64,000 bases of DNA from Streptomyces sp. B21-105 (GTDB lineage Bacteria; Actinomycetota; Actinomycetes; Streptomycetales; Streptomycetaceae), in contig NZ_JARUMJ010000001.1 of assembly GCF_036898465.1 (NCBI RefSeq), positions 1,674,001-1,738,000 on the forward strand, read 5' to 3'. Positions 7,936-16,849 of the stretch are shown here, piece by piece. Position numbers and translations under genes: made by a program. The notes below the pieces were generated by a model. That model was not told the origin of the DNA. It ran no database searches and saw only the letters and a program-made list of their open reading frames with translations. The first letter of the stretch is position 1; each line of letters starts with the position of its first letter.

Positions 7936-9507
7936 ATGAAAGCGTTCGGACACTGGCTCACCTCCCCCTGGCGGCGTACGGCCGTGGCGGTCCTCGCGGG
8001 CGCGCTGCCCGTGCCGGCGTTCCCGGCGCCGGCCCTGTGGTGGTGGGCGTGTCTCGCGCTCGTCCCCTGGATCCTTCTCATCCGCTCCGCGCCGACGTTC
8101 AGGCGGGCCTCGTTCGACGGCTGGAGCGGCGGGTTCGGCTTCATGCTGGCCATGCACCACTGGCTGCTGCCGGACCTGCATGTGTTCACGCTCGTCATCG
8201 CCGCGCTGCTGGGCGCCCTGTGGGCGCCGTGGGGCTGGCTGGTGCGCCGGTTCCTGGCGGACGACACCGTCCCCACCCGGGGTCGGGTGCTGGGCGCGCT
8301 CCTCGTCCTGCCCTCCGGCTGGCTGGCCGTCGAACTCGTCCGCTCCTGGCAGGGGCTCGGCGGCCCGTGGGGCATGCTGGGGGCCAGCCAGTGGCAGGTG
8401 GAGCCGGCGTTGCGGCTGGCCTCGGTCGGCGGGGTATGGCTGCTCAGCTTCCTGGTGGTGGCGGTCAACGTGGCGGCGGCCGTGCTGATCGCGCTGCCCG
8501 CGTCCCGGGCGCCGGCCGTCGCCGGGCTCGTGGCCGCCGCCGCCACCGCCTCGGCCGCGTGGGTGTGGGCGCCGCGTCCCGACGGCGCGGGACAGACCCG
8601 GATCGCCGTCGTGCAACCGGGGGCGATCGACAAGTCCGACCTGCGGTTCGACCGCGAGGAGCAGTTGACCCGCCGGCTGGTCGGGCAGCACGTCGACCTG
8701 ATCGTCTGGGGCGAGAGCAGTGTCGGCTACGACCTCGCCGAGCGACCGGATCTGGCCGAGCGGCTCGCGACGCTGTCCCGGGCGACCGGCGCCGACATCC
8801 TCGTCAACGTGGACGCCCGCCGCTCCGACCGGCCCGGCATCTACAAGAGCTCGATCCTCGTCGGCCCGGACGGCCCGACCGGCGACCGGTACGACAAGAT
8901 GCGGCTGGTGCCGTTCGGCGAGTACATACCCGCCCGTTCCCTGCTGGGCTGGGCCACGTCCGTCGGCAGGGCGGCCGGCGAGGACCGGCGGCGCGGCGCC
9001 GGACAGGTCGTGATGCACGCCGGGCCCGGGCTGCGCATAGGGCCGATGGTGTGCTTCGAGACGGCGTTCCCCGACATGAGCCGCCGCCTCGCCGAAGACG
9101 GCGCGGACGTCGTCGTCGCCCAGTCGTCGACCTCGACGTTCCAGCACAGCTGGGCGCCCGCGCAGCACGCCTCACTGGGGGCGCTGCGCGCCGCCGAGAC
9201 GGGGCGCCCGTTCGTCCACTCGACCCTCACCGGCGTGTCGGCCGTGTACGACGCGAGCGGTCGGCGCATCGGCTCCTGGCTGGGCACGGAGGCGAGCACG
9301 ACGGCCGTCTACGAGGTCCCGCTCGCCGGCGGAGTCACCCCGTACGTGCGGTACGGGGACTGGCCGGTGCATCTGGCCCTGCTGGTGCTCGCGGCCATGG
9401 CGCTCTCGGAGGGCGCGCGGACGGTCAGGCTGCGGCGGACCGCTGCCGCACCGCTTCGACCACCCGCTCGCACAGTTCGTGAGTCGCCAGCGCGTCCCGG
9501 GCGCTGA
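7936..9507 (+). CDS. lnt: apolipoprotein N-acyltransferase
   Basis: ATG 7936 follows a strong AGGGAGGT site; the product is 523 aa. The first half has a series of hydrophobic membrane helices, followed by an extracellular nitrilase-type CN-hydrolase domain. The catalytic triad is visible as Glu in IVWGESSVGYD, Lys in YDKMRLVPFGEY and Cys in GPMVCFETAF. It acylates the N-terminal diacylglyceryl-cysteine of lipoproteins at the membrane; several candidate lipoproteins are encoded in this window. Its last 83 bp overlap the 3' end of the convergent Gfo/Idh gene, so the two genes cannot use an intergenic terminator. Confidence 0.9.
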   Translation: MKAFGHWLTSPWRRTAVAVLAGALPVPAFPAPALWWWACLALVPWILLIRSAPTFRRASFDGWSGGFGFMLAMHHWLLPDLHVFTLVIAALLGALWAPWGWLVRRFLADDTVPTRGRVLGALLVLPSGWLAVELVRSWQGLGGPWGMLGASQWQVEPALRLASVGGVWLLSFLVVAVNVAAAVLIALPASRAPAVAGLVAAAATASAAWVWAPRPDGAGQTRIAVVQPGAIDKSDLRFDREEQLTRRLVGQHVDLIVWGESSVGYDLAERPDLAERLATLSRATGADILVNVDARRSDRPGIYKSSILVGPDGPTGDRYDKMRLVPFGEYIPARSLLGWATSVGRAAGEDRRRGAGQVVMHAGPGLRIGPMVCFETAFPDMSRRLAEDGADVVVAQSSTSTFQHSWAPAQHASLGALRAAETGRPFVHSTLTGVSAVYDASGRRIGSWLGTEASTTAVYEVPLAGGVTPYVRYGDWPVHLALLVLAAMALSEGARTVRLRRTAAAPLRPPARTVRESPARPGR

Positions 9508-10336
9508 GCTCCCTGCCCGCGCGCACGGCGTCGAGGAACGCGAGCACCGCCTGTTCGATGCCGCGCTGGCGGGCCACCGGGACCCAGTCGCCGCGTCGGC
9601 GCACGGTCGGCTGCCCTTTGTGGTCGACGACCTCGGCGAGATTGACGACCTGCCGCTTGGTGTCCTGCCCGGACACCTCCAGGATCTCCTCGTTCGAACC
9701 GCTGAGCCGGTTCATCACGCCCAGCGCGGTGAAGCCCTCGCCGGCCAGTTGGAGGACCACGTGGTGCAGCAGTCCGTCCTCGACGCGCGCCCGCACGGTG
9801 ACGTCGTCGACCGGGCCGGGCACCAGGAAGCGCAGCGTGTCGACGACGTGGATGAAGTCGTCGAGGACCATGACGCGCGGCTCCTCGGGCAGCCCGATCC
9901 GGTTCTTCTGCATGAGGATCAGCTCACGCGGATGGTCGGCGCACTGTGCGTAGCCGGGCGCGAAGCGCCGGTTGAAGCCGACGGCGAGAGATGTGCCGCG
10001 CTCCTCCGCGAGCTCCACGAGCCGTTCGGATTCGGCGAGTTCGTAGGCGAGGGGCTTGTCGACGTACGTCGGGACGCCCGCCTCCAGCAGCCGGGCGACG
10101 ATCTCGGGGTGGGCAGCGGTCGGCGCGTGCACGAAGGCCGCGTCCAGGCCGGCGGCGAGGAGCCCGTCGAGGTCGCGGTGACGCTGCTCCCGGGGCACGC
10201 GGAGGGTGTCGGCGACCCGGTCGAGGGTGGTCCGGGTGCGGGTCTGCAGGTGGAGCTCGGTCCCGGGCCGCGCGCCCAGCACCGGCAGGTACGCCTTCTG
10301 CGCGATGTCTCCGAGTCCGATGCAGCCGACCTTCAC
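9425..10336 (-). CDS. Gfo/Idh/MocA family oxidoreductase
   Basis: A 303-aa protein from GTG 10336, which follows a GAGGGAGC site. It opens with the Rossmann motif VKVGCIGLGDIA and then has FVHAPTAAHPEIVARLLEAG and the family hallmark VDKPLAYEL (the catalytic Lys of the EKP-type motif). The second half is the alpha/beta dimer domain. It is NAD(P)-dependent and probably acts on a sugar or polyol, but neighbours give no hint of the substrate. The 3' end overlaps lnt tail to tail by 83 bp. Confidence 0.88.
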   Translation of the reverse strand: MKVGCIGLGDIAQKAYLPVLGARPGTELHLQTRTRTTLDRVADTLRVPREQRHRDLDGLLAAGLDAAFVHAPTAAHPEIVARLLEAGVPTYVDKPLAYELAESERLVELAEERGTSLAVGFNRRFAPGYAQCADHPRELILMQKNRIGLPEEPRVMVLDDFIHVVDTLRFLVPGPVDDVTVRARVEDGLLHHVVLQLAGEGFTALGVMNRLSGSNEEILEVSGQDTKRQVVNLAEVVDHKGQPTVRRRGDWVPVARQRGIEQAVLAFLDAVRAGRELSARDALATHELCERVVEAVRQRSAAA

Positions 10337-10618
10337 GGGAGCTCCCTCACTGCTTGCCTGCCTGCCCGGCAGCATACGGCCCGGCCCCCGCCGCGGGCGC
10401 CGATCCGCCCGGCCGCCGATCCACCGGAGCCCCGGTCCGCCGGTCGCCCGGACCGCCGGTCCATCGGTCACCCGGCCCACCGGTCCCCCGGTCCCGCTGA
10501 CGGCACCCGCACGGCGAGCCGGGGCGGAGCCGGGCAGGCCTCGAAAGCCGCTCACGGCCTCCTTCCCGGCCGGGGAAAACCCGTGGTGACGGCGGCCGCC
10601 GTCCGCGACCATACGAAG

Positions 10619-11131
10619 ATGACGACGCAGCGCACCGAACCCGCCCAGAACGCCGACGAACGCCCCATGCTGGAAAGCTATCTCGACTACCACCGGCAGA
10701 CGCTGGCGTGGAAGTGCGAGGGCCTGAGCGACGCGCAGCTGCGCACCGCCTCGATACCGCCGTCGCAGCTTTCCCTCATGGGCCTGGTGCGGCACATGGC
10801 GGAGGTGGAGCGCGGCTGGTTCCGCAAGGTCCTGGTGGGCGACGATCCCGGGCCGATCTACTACAGCGAGGCCGACCCCGACGGCGAGTTCCACCTCACC
10901 GAACAGGACACCTGGGCCGAGGCGTACGCCGTCTGGCAGGCCGAGATCGAGGTGGCGCGGCAGAACGCGGCCGGCTTCGCCCTCGACGAACTCTCCCAGG
11001 GCAAGAGCAGGTCCACCGACGAGCCGTTCAGCCTGCGATGGATCTACACGCACATGATCGAGGAGTACGCCCGGCACAACGGCCACGCCGACCTGCTCCG
11101 CGAGTGCATCGACGGCGCCACGGGGGAATGA
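10619..11131 (+). CDS. DinB family protein (DUF664)
   Basis: A 170-aa four-helix-bundle protein started at ATG 10619. Characteristic blocks are YLDYHRQTLAWKCEGLSDAQ, SLMGLVRHMAEVERGWF (metal-binding His) and IYTHMIEEYARHNGHADLLR (two further His). This is the DUF664/DinB layout with three metal-ligand histidines. Members include mycothiol-dependent S-transferases, so thiol transfer or detoxification is plausible but unproven. It is transcribed away from the Gfo/Idh gene across a 280-bp gap holding degenerate GGTC/CCGG-rich repeats (about 10430-10500). Confidence 0.85.
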   Translation: MTTQRTEPAQNADERPMLESYLDYHRQTLAWKCEGLSDAQLRTASIPPSQLSLMGLVRHMAEVERGWFRKVLVGDDPGPIYYSEADPDGEFHLTEQDTWAEAYAVWQAEIEVARQNAAGFALDELSQGKSRSTDEPFSLRWIYTHMIEEYARHNGHADLLRECIDGATGE

Positions 11132-11242
11132 CGTCAGCGCGGGCGGACCGGCTCCCTCGCAAGGGGCACGAGATCACCCGTGCGGGGCAACCTGCGCCCG
11201 TCCGCTGTCGCCCGGGCGGCCGGAACCACCAGAGTTGCGCGG

Positions 11243-11719
11243 GTGCACCGATCGACGACGACTACCGCGACGCTTCTGGCCGCCATGGCCTTCTCGGCGC
11301 TGTCCGGATGCGTGACCGTCCAGCATCCGGCCGCGCCCGGTCCGGCCGTGACCCCGTCCCAGCCGCCCCTGCCCCGGCCGGACGGCCGGGCCGGGACACA
11401 GGTCGTGCAGGCGCCGGCCCGTGAGGCGCTGGAGAGGGCCGGCTCGCCCCGCGAGCCGGAGCCGTCCACCCCTGCGGGGGCCGAGCGGCCGCGAACGGCG
11501 GCGGGTCGGGGCGGACCGCCGCCCGAGTCCCACCCCCGTCCGCAATCGCGGCCGGCCCGGCCGGAGCGTCGGCGGCACGCACAACCGCGCGTGGAGATCC
11601 CGGAGGTGGCGGCCGAGGTGCGCGGGAACGCCGATGTCTGCGCACTCGGCGAGAAGTACGGCGGCTGGCGGGGGGACAGCCCGGAGACGGTGATCTGCGA
11701 GCAGACCTACGGGCGGTGA
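11243..11719 (+). CDS. small secreted lipoprotein, Pro/Arg-rich
   Basis: GTG 11243 gives a 158-aa precursor with a lipoprotein signal: HRSTTTT, a hydrophobic stretch, then lipobox LSGC. After the Cys comes a long Pro/Arg/Gly-rich disordered linker. It ends in a short conserved module NADVCALGEKYGGWRGDSPE with two cysteines (the second in VICEQTYGR). A GTG-less longer form from 11180 would bury the signal. Function is unknown; the C-terminal module may bind cell wall or a partner. Just after the stop the DNA repeats the gene's final GGCGGTG-CTCAGGAAG phrase (11713-11755). Confidence 0.65.
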   Translation: MHRSTTTTATLLAAMAFSALSGCVTVQHPAAPGPAVTPSQPPLPRPDGRAGTQVVQAPAREALERAGSPREPEPSTPAGAERPRTAAGRGGPPPESHPRPQSRPARPERRRHAQPRVEIPEVAAEVRGNADVCALGEKYGGWRGDSPETVICEQTYGR

Positions 11720-11806
11720 CTCAGGAAGGTCGGCTACCGGCGGTGGCTCAGGAAGCACGACCTCGGCCGGTTTTGCAGCAAGGACGGCTACGGGCGGTGG
11801 CGTCCT

Positions 11807-12319
11807 TCACTCCCCGTCCGTCGCTCCCGGCTCTCCCTCATCCGTTGCCCGCCGGTCCCAGTCGCCCGGCCCCTCCCCCAGCCGCAGCTCCATCCTGCTG
11901 ATCGCCGCCCGCACACCGTTGCCGTAGCTGTCGTCCACCAGGGCCACGGCCGCTCCGCGCGCCCTGCGGACATGGGTGCGGGCGGCTTCGGCGCGGCCGA
12001 GCTTGACGTAGTCCTCCGCGAGATTGAGATGCAGCGACGGGTACAGCGCGCGGGCCTGGGCCGAGCCCGCGTGCTCCTCCGCCGCCGTGAGCGCCCGCAG
12101 ATCCCACGCCAGTTCGTCCAAGGGGTCGTCGTGGGTGTCGGCCAGGTAGTGGGCGAGGGTGCAGCGGTGCAGCGGATCGCCGCCCTCGCCGAGCTCCGTC
12201 CACAGGTCGAGCAGCCGACTGCGGGCCTCTTCGCGGTCTCCCCCGTGGTGCAGCATCACGACCTGCCCGATCCGCGTGAGCAGGGCGTCCGGCGCCGTCT
12301 GCCCCTGTCGCTCCGCCAC
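11807..12319 (-). CDS. TPR-like helical protein
   Basis: GTG 12319 sits after an AAGGAGGC site. The 170-aa product is a chain of paired helices: DALLTRIGQVVMLHHGGDRE, LLDLWTELGEGGDPLHRCTL, LTAAEEHAGSAQARALYPSL, then LAEDYVKLGRAEAARTHVRR. This spacing is typical of tetratricopeptide-like repeats. Such small actinobacterial TPR proteins are of unknown role, probably protein binding. It is the last gene before ung on the same strand but separated by about 210 bp. Confidence 0.65.
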   Translation of the reverse strand: MAERQGQTAPDALLTRIGQVVMLHHGGDREEARSRLLDLWTELGEGGDPLHRCTLAHYLADTHDDPLDELAWDLRALTAAEEHAGSAQARALYPSLHLNLAEDYVKLGRAEAARTHVRRARGAAVALVDDSYGNGVRAAISRMELRLGEGPGDWDRRATDEGEPGATDGE

Positions 12320-12450
12320 CTCGGCCTCCTTGCGTCGTTGCGACGACGCTAGCCGCAGGGTGCGGCAAACCGGGTCAGGCCGCACCGGGCCGATCCGTGG
12401 AGGCACCGGCCCGGCGGCCGCAGGTCGAGCAGCCGGCCGGGTGCGGTAAG

Positions 12451-12493
12451 GCCGGTCAGGCGGTCGGCCGGTCAGGCGGTCGGCCGGTCAGGC
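12451..12493. repeat. 16-bp tandem repeat, 2.7 copies
   Basis: The unit GCCGGTCAGGCGGTCG occurs at 12451-12466 and 12467-12482 and continues for 11 bp to 12493. It lies in the intergenic region downstream of ung. Confidence 0.8.
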
Positions 12494-12529
12494 CGAGCGG
12501 GTCGAAGACGGCCGGAGCGAAGCGGGCGG

Positions 12530-13213
12530 TCAGGCCAGGTTCGGGATCGTCCAGTCGATCGGCTCGTGGCCCTGGCGCGCCACCGCCTCGTTGATCTGGG
12601 TGAACGGGCTGGAGCCGAAGAACTTCTTCGCCGAGAGAGGCGAGGGGTGCGCGCCCTTGACGACGATGTGCCGCGTCTCGTCGATGAGCGGGAGCTTCTT
12701 CTGCGCGTAGTTGCCCCACAGGACGAAGACGGCCGGGTCGGGCCGGTCGGCCACGGCGCGGATCACCGCGTCGGTGAACTTCTCCCAGCCCTTGCCCTTG
12801 TGCGAGTTCGCCTCACCGGAGCGGACCGTGAGGACCGCGTTGAGCAGCAGGACCCCCTGCCGCGCCCACGGCATCAGATAGCCGTTGTCCGGGACCGGCG
12901 TGCCGAGCTCCTGCTGCATCTCCTTGTAGATGTTCCGCAGGGACGGCGGGGTCTTCACCCCGGGACGCACCGAGAAGCACAGGCCATGGCCCTGGCCCTC
13001 GCCGTGGTAGGGGTCCTGGCCGAGGACGAGCACCTTCACGCTGTCGTACGGCGTCGCCTCGAGCGCGGCGAACACCTCCTCGCGCGGCGGGTAGACGGGG
13101 CCGTTCGCCCGCTCCTCCTCGACGAACTCCGTCAGCTCCTTGAAGTAGGGCTGCTGCAGTTCGTCGCCCAGAACCCCGCGCCAGGACTCGGGCAGCATGG
13201 CGATGTCGGTCAC
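12530..13213 (-). CDS. ung: uracil-DNA glycosylase, family 1
   Basis: A 227-aa protein of normal family length. The water-activating motif GQDPYHG (catalytic Asp), the uracil-pocket region VKTPPSLRNIYKE, and the DNA-intercalation loop GAHPSPLS (catalytic His) are all intact. It removes uracil from DNA arising by cytosine deamination or dUTP misincorporation. Streptomyces often has two UDG-type paralogues, so this may be one of a pair. The gene is monocistronic, 94 bp upstream of the 3' end of the binding-protein gene. Confidence 0.95.
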   Translation of the reverse strand: MTDIAMLPESWRGVLGDELQQPYFKELTEFVEEERANGPVYPPREEVFAALEATPYDSVKVLVLGQDPYHGEGQGHGLCFSVRPGVKTPPSLRNIYKEMQQELGTPVPDNGYLMPWARQGVLLLNAVLTVRSGEANSHKGKGWEKFTDAVIRAVADRPDPAVFVLWGNYAQKKLPLIDETRHIVVKGAHPSPLSAKKFFGSSPFTQINEAVARQGHEPIDWTIPNLA

Positions 13214-13307
13214 GTCAACGTCCTTCGTTGTGCGGTCACTTCCTCAGAGCACAGAACCTACAGGCGACCACTGACAACAGGAGGGGGAACGGTCCCGGCT
13301 GCGGGGC

Positions 13308-14894
13308 CTACCAGCTGGTCTTCCGCGACAGCTCCCACACCATCATGATCGTCGACGGGTCGAGGGCCCGCTCGCCGCCCGAGACGTCCTCGGACGAGGC
13401 GATGTACTGCTTGCCCTGCCACAGCGGCAGCAGCCGGGCGTCCCTGACGAGGATCTGCTGGGCCGCCTCGAAGTCCTTCGTCACGTTGGCGCGGTCGCTC
13501 ACCTCGCGGGAACGCGGCAGCAGCACCTGGGTGATCTCCCTCGCCGGGTAGGGCGTGCCGAGCGCGTTCTGCTCGCCGACGAAGGGGGCGATGAAGTTGT
13601 CGGCGTCGGGGAAGTCCGGGGCCCAGCCGCGCCCGAACACCGGGTACTCGCCGTTCTGGTAGCCGAGCACATAGCTGTTCCAGGGGCGGTTCTTCAGGGT
13701 GACCGAGAACAGGCCGGAGGCCTCCAGCTGGCTCTTGAGCTCCTTGAACTCCAGAGCGGTGTCGGAGCCGTAGCGGTCGGAGGTGTACCACAGGGTGAGC
13801 GGGACGGTCTCGTTGATCCCCGCGTCCTTGAGGATCTGGCGCGCCTTCTTGGCGTCGGGGTCGCCGAAGGAGTCGAAGAAGGGGGTGGTGTGCCCGGTCA
13901 GACCGGCCGGGACCATGGAGTACAGCGGCTCGACGGTGCCCTTGTAGACCTTGTGGGCGATCGCGGCCCGGTCGACGACCTGGGCGATCGCCCGGCGCAC
14001 GGCCAGCTTGTTCGACCACGGGTCCTTGGGGTTGAACACCAGGTAGTTGATGTTGCTGCCGGCGGCCTCGATGAGCTCCAGGCCCTCGTTGTCGCCGCCC
14101 TTGTGCCCGAGGTCGATGATGTCGTCGGCGGCGAGACCCTGGTAGGTGATGTCGATCTCCTTGGCGCGCAGGGCCTTGACCATGCTGCCGGAGTCCTGGA
14201 AGTAGCGGATGGTGACCGCGTTGTTCTTCCGCTCGGCGAAGCCCTTGTAGTTGTCGTTGCGCACCAGCACGGCCTGCTTGCCCTCTTCGTAGGACTGCAG
14301 CCGGTAGGGCCCGGAGCCGACGATGCCGTCGTCCTTGCGCAGGGACTTCGCGGGATAGGCCTCGGGGTCGACGATCGCCAGGCCGGGGGTGGCGAGGACG
14401 AAGGGGAAGGTGGCGTCGGCCTTGTTGAGCCGGAAGATCACCTCGCGCTCGCCGTTGGCCTGGACGCTCTCCAGGGTGCTGAGCAGTCCGGCGGGGCCGG
14501 TCTTCGCGTTGATCGTCCTGACCCGGTCGACCGAGTACTTGACGGCTTTCGCGTCGAGCTTGTCGCCGTCGGAGAAGGTGAGACCCTCGCGCAGTACGCA
14601 CTTGTAGGTGCGGTTCGTGCTGTCCGTGAAGACGCACTCGGCGGCGTCCGCCTGGGGCGTGGTCGCGCCCGTGGGATAGCTCAGCAGCGTCTGGTAGATG
14701 TTGCGGAACAGCTCCCAGGAGCCGTCCCAGGCCGCGGCGGGGTCCAGCGTGCTGGGCGCGCTGGTGGTGCCCACGACGATCGGTCCGGCATCGTCGGAGC
14801 CCTCATCTCCCAGGAGGCTGCACCCGGCCACCAGGGATATGGACACGATTGCCGCCATTTGCTGCACGGATCGGTTCCGGTTGAACACGCGCAC
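13308..14894 (-). CDS. ABC transporter family 5 substrate-binding lipoprotein
   Basis: GTG 14894 follows an AGGAGC site; 528 aa. The N-terminus is a lipoprotein signal ending in lipobox LVAGC. The mature protein has the SBP_bac_5 (oligopeptide/dipeptide/nickel) layout: TTSAPSTLDPAAAWD, LSYPTG, REGLTFSDGDKLDAKAVKYS, GSGPYRLQSYEEGK, then RRAIAQVVDRAAI. It should capture a peptide or similar ligand outside the membrane. No permease or ATPase genes are adjacent, so it is an orphan component. An inverted repeat lies 10-33 bp upstream of the start. Confidence 0.88.
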   Translation of the reverse strand: MRVFNRNRSVQQMAAIVSISLVAGCSLLGDEGSDDAGPIVVGTTSAPSTLDPAAAWDGSWELFRNIYQTLLSYPTGATTPQADAAECVFTDSTNRTYKCVLREGLTFSDGDKLDAKAVKYSVDRVRTINAKTGPAGLLSTLESVQANGEREVIFRLNKADATFPFVLATPGLAIVDPEAYPAKSLRKDDGIVGSGPYRLQSYEEGKQAVLVRNDNYKGFAERKNNAVTIRYFQDSGSMVKALRAKEIDITYQGLAADDIIDLGHKGGDNEGLELIEAAGSNINYLVFNPKDPWSNKLAVRRAIAQVVDRAAIAHKVYKGTVEPLYSMVPAGLTGHTTPFFDSFGDPDAKKARQILKDAGINETVPLTLWYTSDRYGSDTALEFKELKSQLEASGLFSVTLKNRPWNSYVLGYQNGEYPVFGRGWAPDFPDADNFIAPFVGEQNALGTPYPAREITQVLLPRSREVSDRANVTKDFEAAQQILVRDARLLPLWQGKQYIASSEDVSGGERALDPSTIMMVWELSRKTSW

Positions 14895-14903
14895 GCTCCT
14901 CGA

Positions 14904-14927
14904 TCTGCCATGCCAAGGGTTGGCAGA
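14904..14927. promoter_or_regulatory. inverted repeat upstream of binding-protein gene
   Basis: TCTGCCA at 14904-14910 and TGGCAGA at 14921-14927 form a perfect 7-bp dyad with a 10-bp spacer, immediately upstream of the ribosome-binding site of the SBP gene. Position suggests an operator or a leader hairpin. No regulator gene is adjacent. Confidence 0.4.
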
Positions 14928-15045
14928 CCATACCGCAGCGCCGGGCGGGCTGAACCCGCGGCGGTGAAGCGTTCTTGATCACTGTGGGTATGACGACGTT
15001 GTCATTCCCGTGTGCGGCGGCTGTGCCTGGGCACGGACACCGTGT

Positions 15046-15085
15046 CACGGGCGCCGTTTCCGTAACGGAGGAAACGGCGCCCGTG
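15046..15085 (-). terminator. strong hairpin terminator
   Basis: Two perfectly complementary 16-bp arms (CACGGGCGCCGTTTCC at 15046-15061 and its complement at 15070-15085) flank an 8-nt loop. It lies about 40 bp past the stop of the SDR gene at 15128 and upstream of the SBP gene, so it most likely ends the two-gene reductase operon. There is no long U tract, as usual in Streptomyces. Confidence 0.8.
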
Positions 15086-15127
15086 GCGGTGCCGGTCCAG
15101 GCTGACGCCGGCCGGCGGGCGGCCTGG

Positions 15128-15889
15128 TCAGCCCACGCCGGCGTTGAGGAAGATGCCCCCGTCGACGACGAGCGTCTGGCCGGTGATCCAGTCCGACTGC
15201 TCGGAGGTGAGGAACGCGGCGGTGCCGCCGATGTCGGAGGGCACGCCGAGCCGGGCGAGCGGGTAGGCGGCGGCTGCCTCCTCCTCGCGGCCCTCGTACA
15301 GGGCTTGGGCGAACTTGGTCTTCACCACGGCCGGGGCGATCGCGTTGACCCGCACCCGGGGCGCGTACTCGTGCGCCAACTGCTGGGTCAGGTTGATCAT
15401 GGCGGCCTTGCTGATGCCGTAGGCGCCGATGAAGGGTGAGGCCGAGAGCCCGGCGACGGAGGCGATGTTGACGATCGCGCCGCCGTTGTCCTTCTGCCAG
15501 GCGTGCCAGGTCCGCTGGGCGAAGCCGAGCGCGGAGACGACGTTGGTCTCGAAGACCTTGCGGGCCACGTTCAGGTCGAGGTCGGCGATCGGCCCGAACA
15601 CCGGGTTCGTGCCGGCGTTGTTGACCAGGAAGTCGATCCGGCCGAAGGCGGCCATGGTGCGTTCGACGGCGGCCGCCTGGTGCTCCTCGTCGTGCGCCTT
15701 GCCGGCGACGGCGATGACCCGGTCGGCGCCGAGCTTCTCGACGGCCTCATTGAGGGCGTCCTCGCCCCTGCCGGTGATGCAGACCCGGTCGCCGCGGGCG
15801 ACGAGCGCCTCGGCGACGCCGTAGCCGATGCCGCGGCTGGCGCCGGTGACGAGGGCGACCTTGCCGGAGAGTGCGGGCAGTTCAGTCAT
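15128..15889 (-). CDS. SDR family oxidoreductase
   Basis: A 253-aa classical short-chain dehydrogenase/reductase. Visible features are TGASRGIGYGVAEAL (cofactor glycine motif), LVNNAGTNP, the catalytic Ser in NIASVAGLSAS, YGISKAAMINL (catalytic Tyr and Lys) and the C-terminal ITGQTLVVDGGIFL. It lies 31 bp downstream of the fabG-like gene and ends at a strong terminator, so the two form an operon. Probable substrate is an acyl-thioester or ketone; not determinable from sequence. Confidence 0.88.
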   Translation of the reverse strand: MTELPALSGKVALVTGASRGIGYGVAEALVARGDRVCITGRGEDALNEAVEKLGADRVIAVAGKAHDEEHQAAAVERTMAAFGRIDFLVNNAGTNPVFGPIADLDLNVARKVFETNVVSALGFAQRTWHAWQKDNGGAIVNIASVAGLSASPFIGAYGISKAAMINLTQQLAHEYAPRVRVNAIAPAVVKTKFAQALYEGREEEAAAAYPLARLGVPSDIGGTAAFLTSEQSDWITGQTLVVDGGIFLNAGVG

Positions 15890-15920
15890 GTCGGTGATCC
15901 CCAGGTGTCCCTAGTGGGCG

Positions 15921-16682
15921 TTAGTCGAGCGGTCCGCCGGCGACGTACAGCACCTGGCCGGAGACGAAGCCCGCGGCCTCGTTCGTGAAGAAGGCGATCG
16001 CGTTGGCGATGTCGTCGGGCTCGCCGACGCGCGCGACCGGGATCTGGGTGGCGGCCGCCGCCTTGAACTCCTCGAAGCCCATGCCGACGCGGGCGGCCGT
16101 CGCGGCGGTCATGTCGGTGGCGATGAAGCCGGGGGCGACCGCGTTGGCGGTGATGCCGAACTTGCCGAGCTCGATGGCGAGGGTCTTGGTGAAGCCCTGC
16201 AGACCGGCCTTGGCGGCGGAGTAGTTGGCCTGGCCGCGGTTGCCGAGCGCCGAGGACGACGACAGGTTGACGACACGGCCGAAGCCCGCGTCGACCATGT
16301 GCTTCTGGACGGCCTTCGTCATCAGGAACGAGCCGCGCAGGTGCACGTTCAGGACGGTGTCCCAGTCGGCGGCGCTCATCTTGAACAGCAGGTTGTCGCG
16401 GAGCACGCCCGCGTTGTTGACGAGGATCGTGGGCGCGCCGAGCTCGTCGACGATCCGTGCGATCGCGGCCTCGACCTGGGCCTCGTCGGAGACGTCGGCA
16501 CCGATCGCGACGGCCTTGCCGCCCGCCGCGGTGATCTTCTCGACGGTGTCCTTGCAGGCGGCCTCGTCCAGATCGACGACGGCGACCGCGCGGCCCTCGG
16601 CGGCCAGCCGTACGGCGGTGGCGGCTCCGATGCCGCGCGCCGCGCCCGTGACCACAGCGACCCGCTGCTCAGTGGTGGACAT
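15921..16682 (-). CDS. fabG: 3-oxoacyl-ACP reductase-like SDR (FabG type)
   Basis: Start ATG 16682 chosen by homology to MSTTEQRVAVVTGAARGIG; an upstream frame to 16814 is not protein-like. The 253-aa product has TGAARGIGAA, LVNNAGVLRDNLLFKM, NLSSSSALGNRGQ and NYSAAKAGLQGFTKTLAIE (catalytic Tyr/Lys), and ends with GFVSGQVLYVAGGPLD. FabG reduces beta-ketoacyl thioesters with NADPH. The genome should have a separate housekeeping fabG next to fabI or acpP, so this is probably a paralogue serving secondary or storage lipid metabolism. First gene of the two-gene operon with the SDR at 15128. Confidence 0.8.
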   Translation of the reverse strand: MSTTEQRVAVVTGAARGIGAATAVRLAAEGRAVAVVDLDEAACKDTVEKITAAGGKAVAIGADVSDEAQVEAAIARIVDELGAPTILVNNAGVLRDNLLFKMSAADWDTVLNVHLRGSFLMTKAVQKHMVDAGFGRVVNLSSSSALGNRGQANYSAAKAGLQGFTKTLAIELGKFGITANAVAPGFIATDMTAATAARVGMGFEEFKAAAATQIPVARVGEPDDIANAIAFFTNEAAGFVSGQVLYVAGGPLD

Positions 16683-16849
16683 TGCTGGTTCTCCTCGCCC
16701 TTGAGAAAGCCTGATGACTGATCCGCCCGGATGCCGAGTGCCGGGCGCCGGGCGCCCTACTGGTGAGCGACCGCTTAGTACCTTCGGCAGACGTGACGCT
16801 AGAAGCCCTGGCACCCGGTGTCAACGCCACACGACGCCGGTGTGATCCA

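Noticed and set aside
10400..10500. CRISPR-like or regulatory repeat array
   Set aside because: The GGTC/CCGG-rich phrases are irregular low-complexity sequence without constant spacers.
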